DNA of 33,726 nucleotides, taken from NCBI GenBank assembly GCA_913063255.1, contig CAJXYJ010000012.1, positions 1 to 33,726 of the forward strand, written 5' to 3'. The notes below the pieces were generated by a model. The model was not told where the DNA came from, did no database searches, and saw nothing but the letters and a program-made list of their open reading frames with translations. Below, piece by piece: positions 32,813 through 33,726 of the stretch. How positions within the stretch are numbered: position 1 is the first letter of the stretch; the number at the start of each line of letters is the position of its first letter. The DNA comes from an uncultured Flavobacteriales bacterium (lineage in GTDB: Bacteria > Bacteroidota > Bacteroidia > Flavobacteriales > Flavobacteriaceae). The position numbers and the translations under genes were made by a program.

Positions 32813-33726
32813 TTATTGGTTGTTAGAATTCACAGAATACTTTTGCCATTTTTCAACACACTTTGCAATATCTTCAGGTATTGGTGATTCAAATCGCATG
32901 AATTCTTCCGTTGTTGGATGTATAAACCCAAGTGTCCTAGCATGTAAAGCTTGGCGAGGTAATACTTTAAAACAGTTGTCTACAAACTGTTTATATTTAC
33001 TAAAACTGGTTCCTTTTAAAATTCTATCCCCACCATATCGTTCATCGTTAAACAAAGTATGTCCAATATATTTTAAATGCACTCTAATTTGATGTGTTCT
33101 TCCTGTTTCTAATCTACAGGAAACCAAAGTCAGATAACCAAGTCGTTCTATTACTTTATAATGCGTTACTGCGGGTTTTCCTTTTTCATCACCTTCTTCA
33201 TCCTCTTCAAACACTGTGTTTTGCAGTCTATTTTTTGGGTGACGTCCAATATTCCCTTCAATAGTACCTTCATCTTCCTTTACGTCTCCCCAAACTAAAG
33301 CTACATATTCTCGCTCTGTTGTTTTATTAAAAAACTGTTTTGCGAGATGGGTCATTGCTCCTTCCGTTTTTGCTACCACCAGTAACCCACTGGTATCTTT
33401 ATCAATTCTATGTACTAATCCTGGGCGATTGCTACTATTGTTAGGTAAGTTATCAAAATGAAAAGTAAGCGCATTAATTAAAGTTCCGCTATAATTCCCA
33501 TGGCCTGGATGTACCACCATTCCTGGAGGTTTATTTACTACCAATAGTTCGTCATCTTCGTAAACGATATCAATAGGAATATCTTCAGGAACTAATAAAA
33601 GCTCATAAGGCGGGTGTTCAAAAAGAACCCTAACCACATCCTTTGCCTTTACTTTATAATTAGATTTTACAGGAACATCATTAACATAAATATTTCCGTC
33701 TTTAGCTGCTTTTTGAATTTTACTTC
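32813..33726 (-). CDS. rluD: RluD-type 23S rRNA pseudouridine synthase, 5' end missing
   Basis: The frame is open to the right edge, giving about 304 residues with the N-terminus outside the window. An internal ATG or GTG near 33637 would remove the S4 domain, whose second half is readable upstream (KIQKAAKDGNIYVNDVPVKS), so the longer form is the real one. The catalytic domain has VNKPPGMVVHPGHGNY, the catalytic Asp in GLVHRIDKDTSG, and LETGRTHQIRVHLKYIGHTLFNDERYGG. RluD modifies helix 69 of 23S rRNA; RluA/RluC family members look alike, but the S4 domain and VHPGHGN favour RluD. It heads the operon with yaaA. Confidence 0.88.
   Translation of the reverse strand, partial: SKIQKAAKDGNIYVNDVPVKSNYKVKAKDVVRVLFEHPPYELLLVPEDIPIDIVYEDDELLVVNKPPGMVVHPGHGNYSGTLINALTFHFDNLPNNSSNRPGLVHRIDKDTSGLLVVAKTEGAMTHLAKQFFNKTTEREYVALVWGDVKEDEGTIEGNIGRHPKNRLQNTVFEEDEEGDEKGKPAVTHYKVIERLGYLTLVSCRLETGRTHQIRVHLKYIGHTLFNDERYGGDRILKGTSFSKYKQFVDNCFKVLPRQALHARTLGFIHPTTEEFMRFESPIPEDIAKCVEKWQKYSVNSNNQ

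Noticed and set aside
1-33726. CRISPR arrays, tRNA genes, insertion sequences, phage genes
   Set aside because: I looked for regular repeats, tRNA-like arms outside ssrA, transposase or integrase motifs, and found none.

Overview
The window comes from a low-GC, Gram-negative bacterium of the phylum Bacteroidetes, almost certainly a marine-type Flavobacteriaceae. The evidence is the AT-rich DNA, a type IX secretion sorting tail on a secreted protein, promoters of the TAnnTTTG type, a tmRNA whose tag reads GENNYALAA, and families typical of that group (DUF3857 proteins, a LYS1-like dehydrogenase, TlpA-like and rhodanese lipoproteins). KdsA shows that the cell makes Kdo lipopolysaccharide.

Layout. 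1-156 is the 3' end of ftsE, followed convergently by a secreted subtilisin-like protease (177-1841). 1948-17194 is a surface-polysaccharide locus with mixed strands. It holds two overlapping family-2 glycosyltransferases, a dTDP-sugar 3,4-ketoisomerase (FdtA type), two GT4-like glycosyltransferases, a WzxE-like flippase, a DegT-family aminotransferase and a FemAB/GNAT-like acyltransferase. These are followed by an SGNH/MBOAT O-acetylation pair and an unusual module: two paralogous membrane sulfatase/phosphotransferase-like proteins around a kinase-like/methyltransferase protein and a 67-residue membrane protein. Taken together, the genes suggest synthesis of a dTDP-3-acylamino-3,6-dideoxyhexose, its assembly and export on a lipid-linked glycan, then O-acylation and another modification. 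The dTDP-glucose precursor genes are not in the window.

17348-22471 is more housekeeping in character: typA with a strong terminator, a secreted FG-GAP-like protein with a sorting tail, kdsA, a DUF1801 protein and a twin-CBS protein. 22644-26660 holds two tandem DUF3857/transglutaminase-like paralogues that appear to lack the catalytic Cys and His. They converge on a LYS1-like NAD(P) enzyme, which is divergent from ssrA (tmRNA).

28406-28811 has no protein gene that I can support. It carries two further, decaying copies of the tmRNA 3' tail, and each copy including the genuine one is followed by its own hairpin terminator. This looks like scars of repeated integration at ssrA.

28812-33726 is entirely on the minus strand. 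It holds a Spy/CpxP-like periplasmic protein, a rhodanese lipoprotein, a TlpA-like lipoprotein with a redoxin directly downstream, and a tight rluD-yaaA-UDG-like operon that runs off the right edge. I saw no CRISPR array, rRNA, tRNA, insertion sequence or phage gene.
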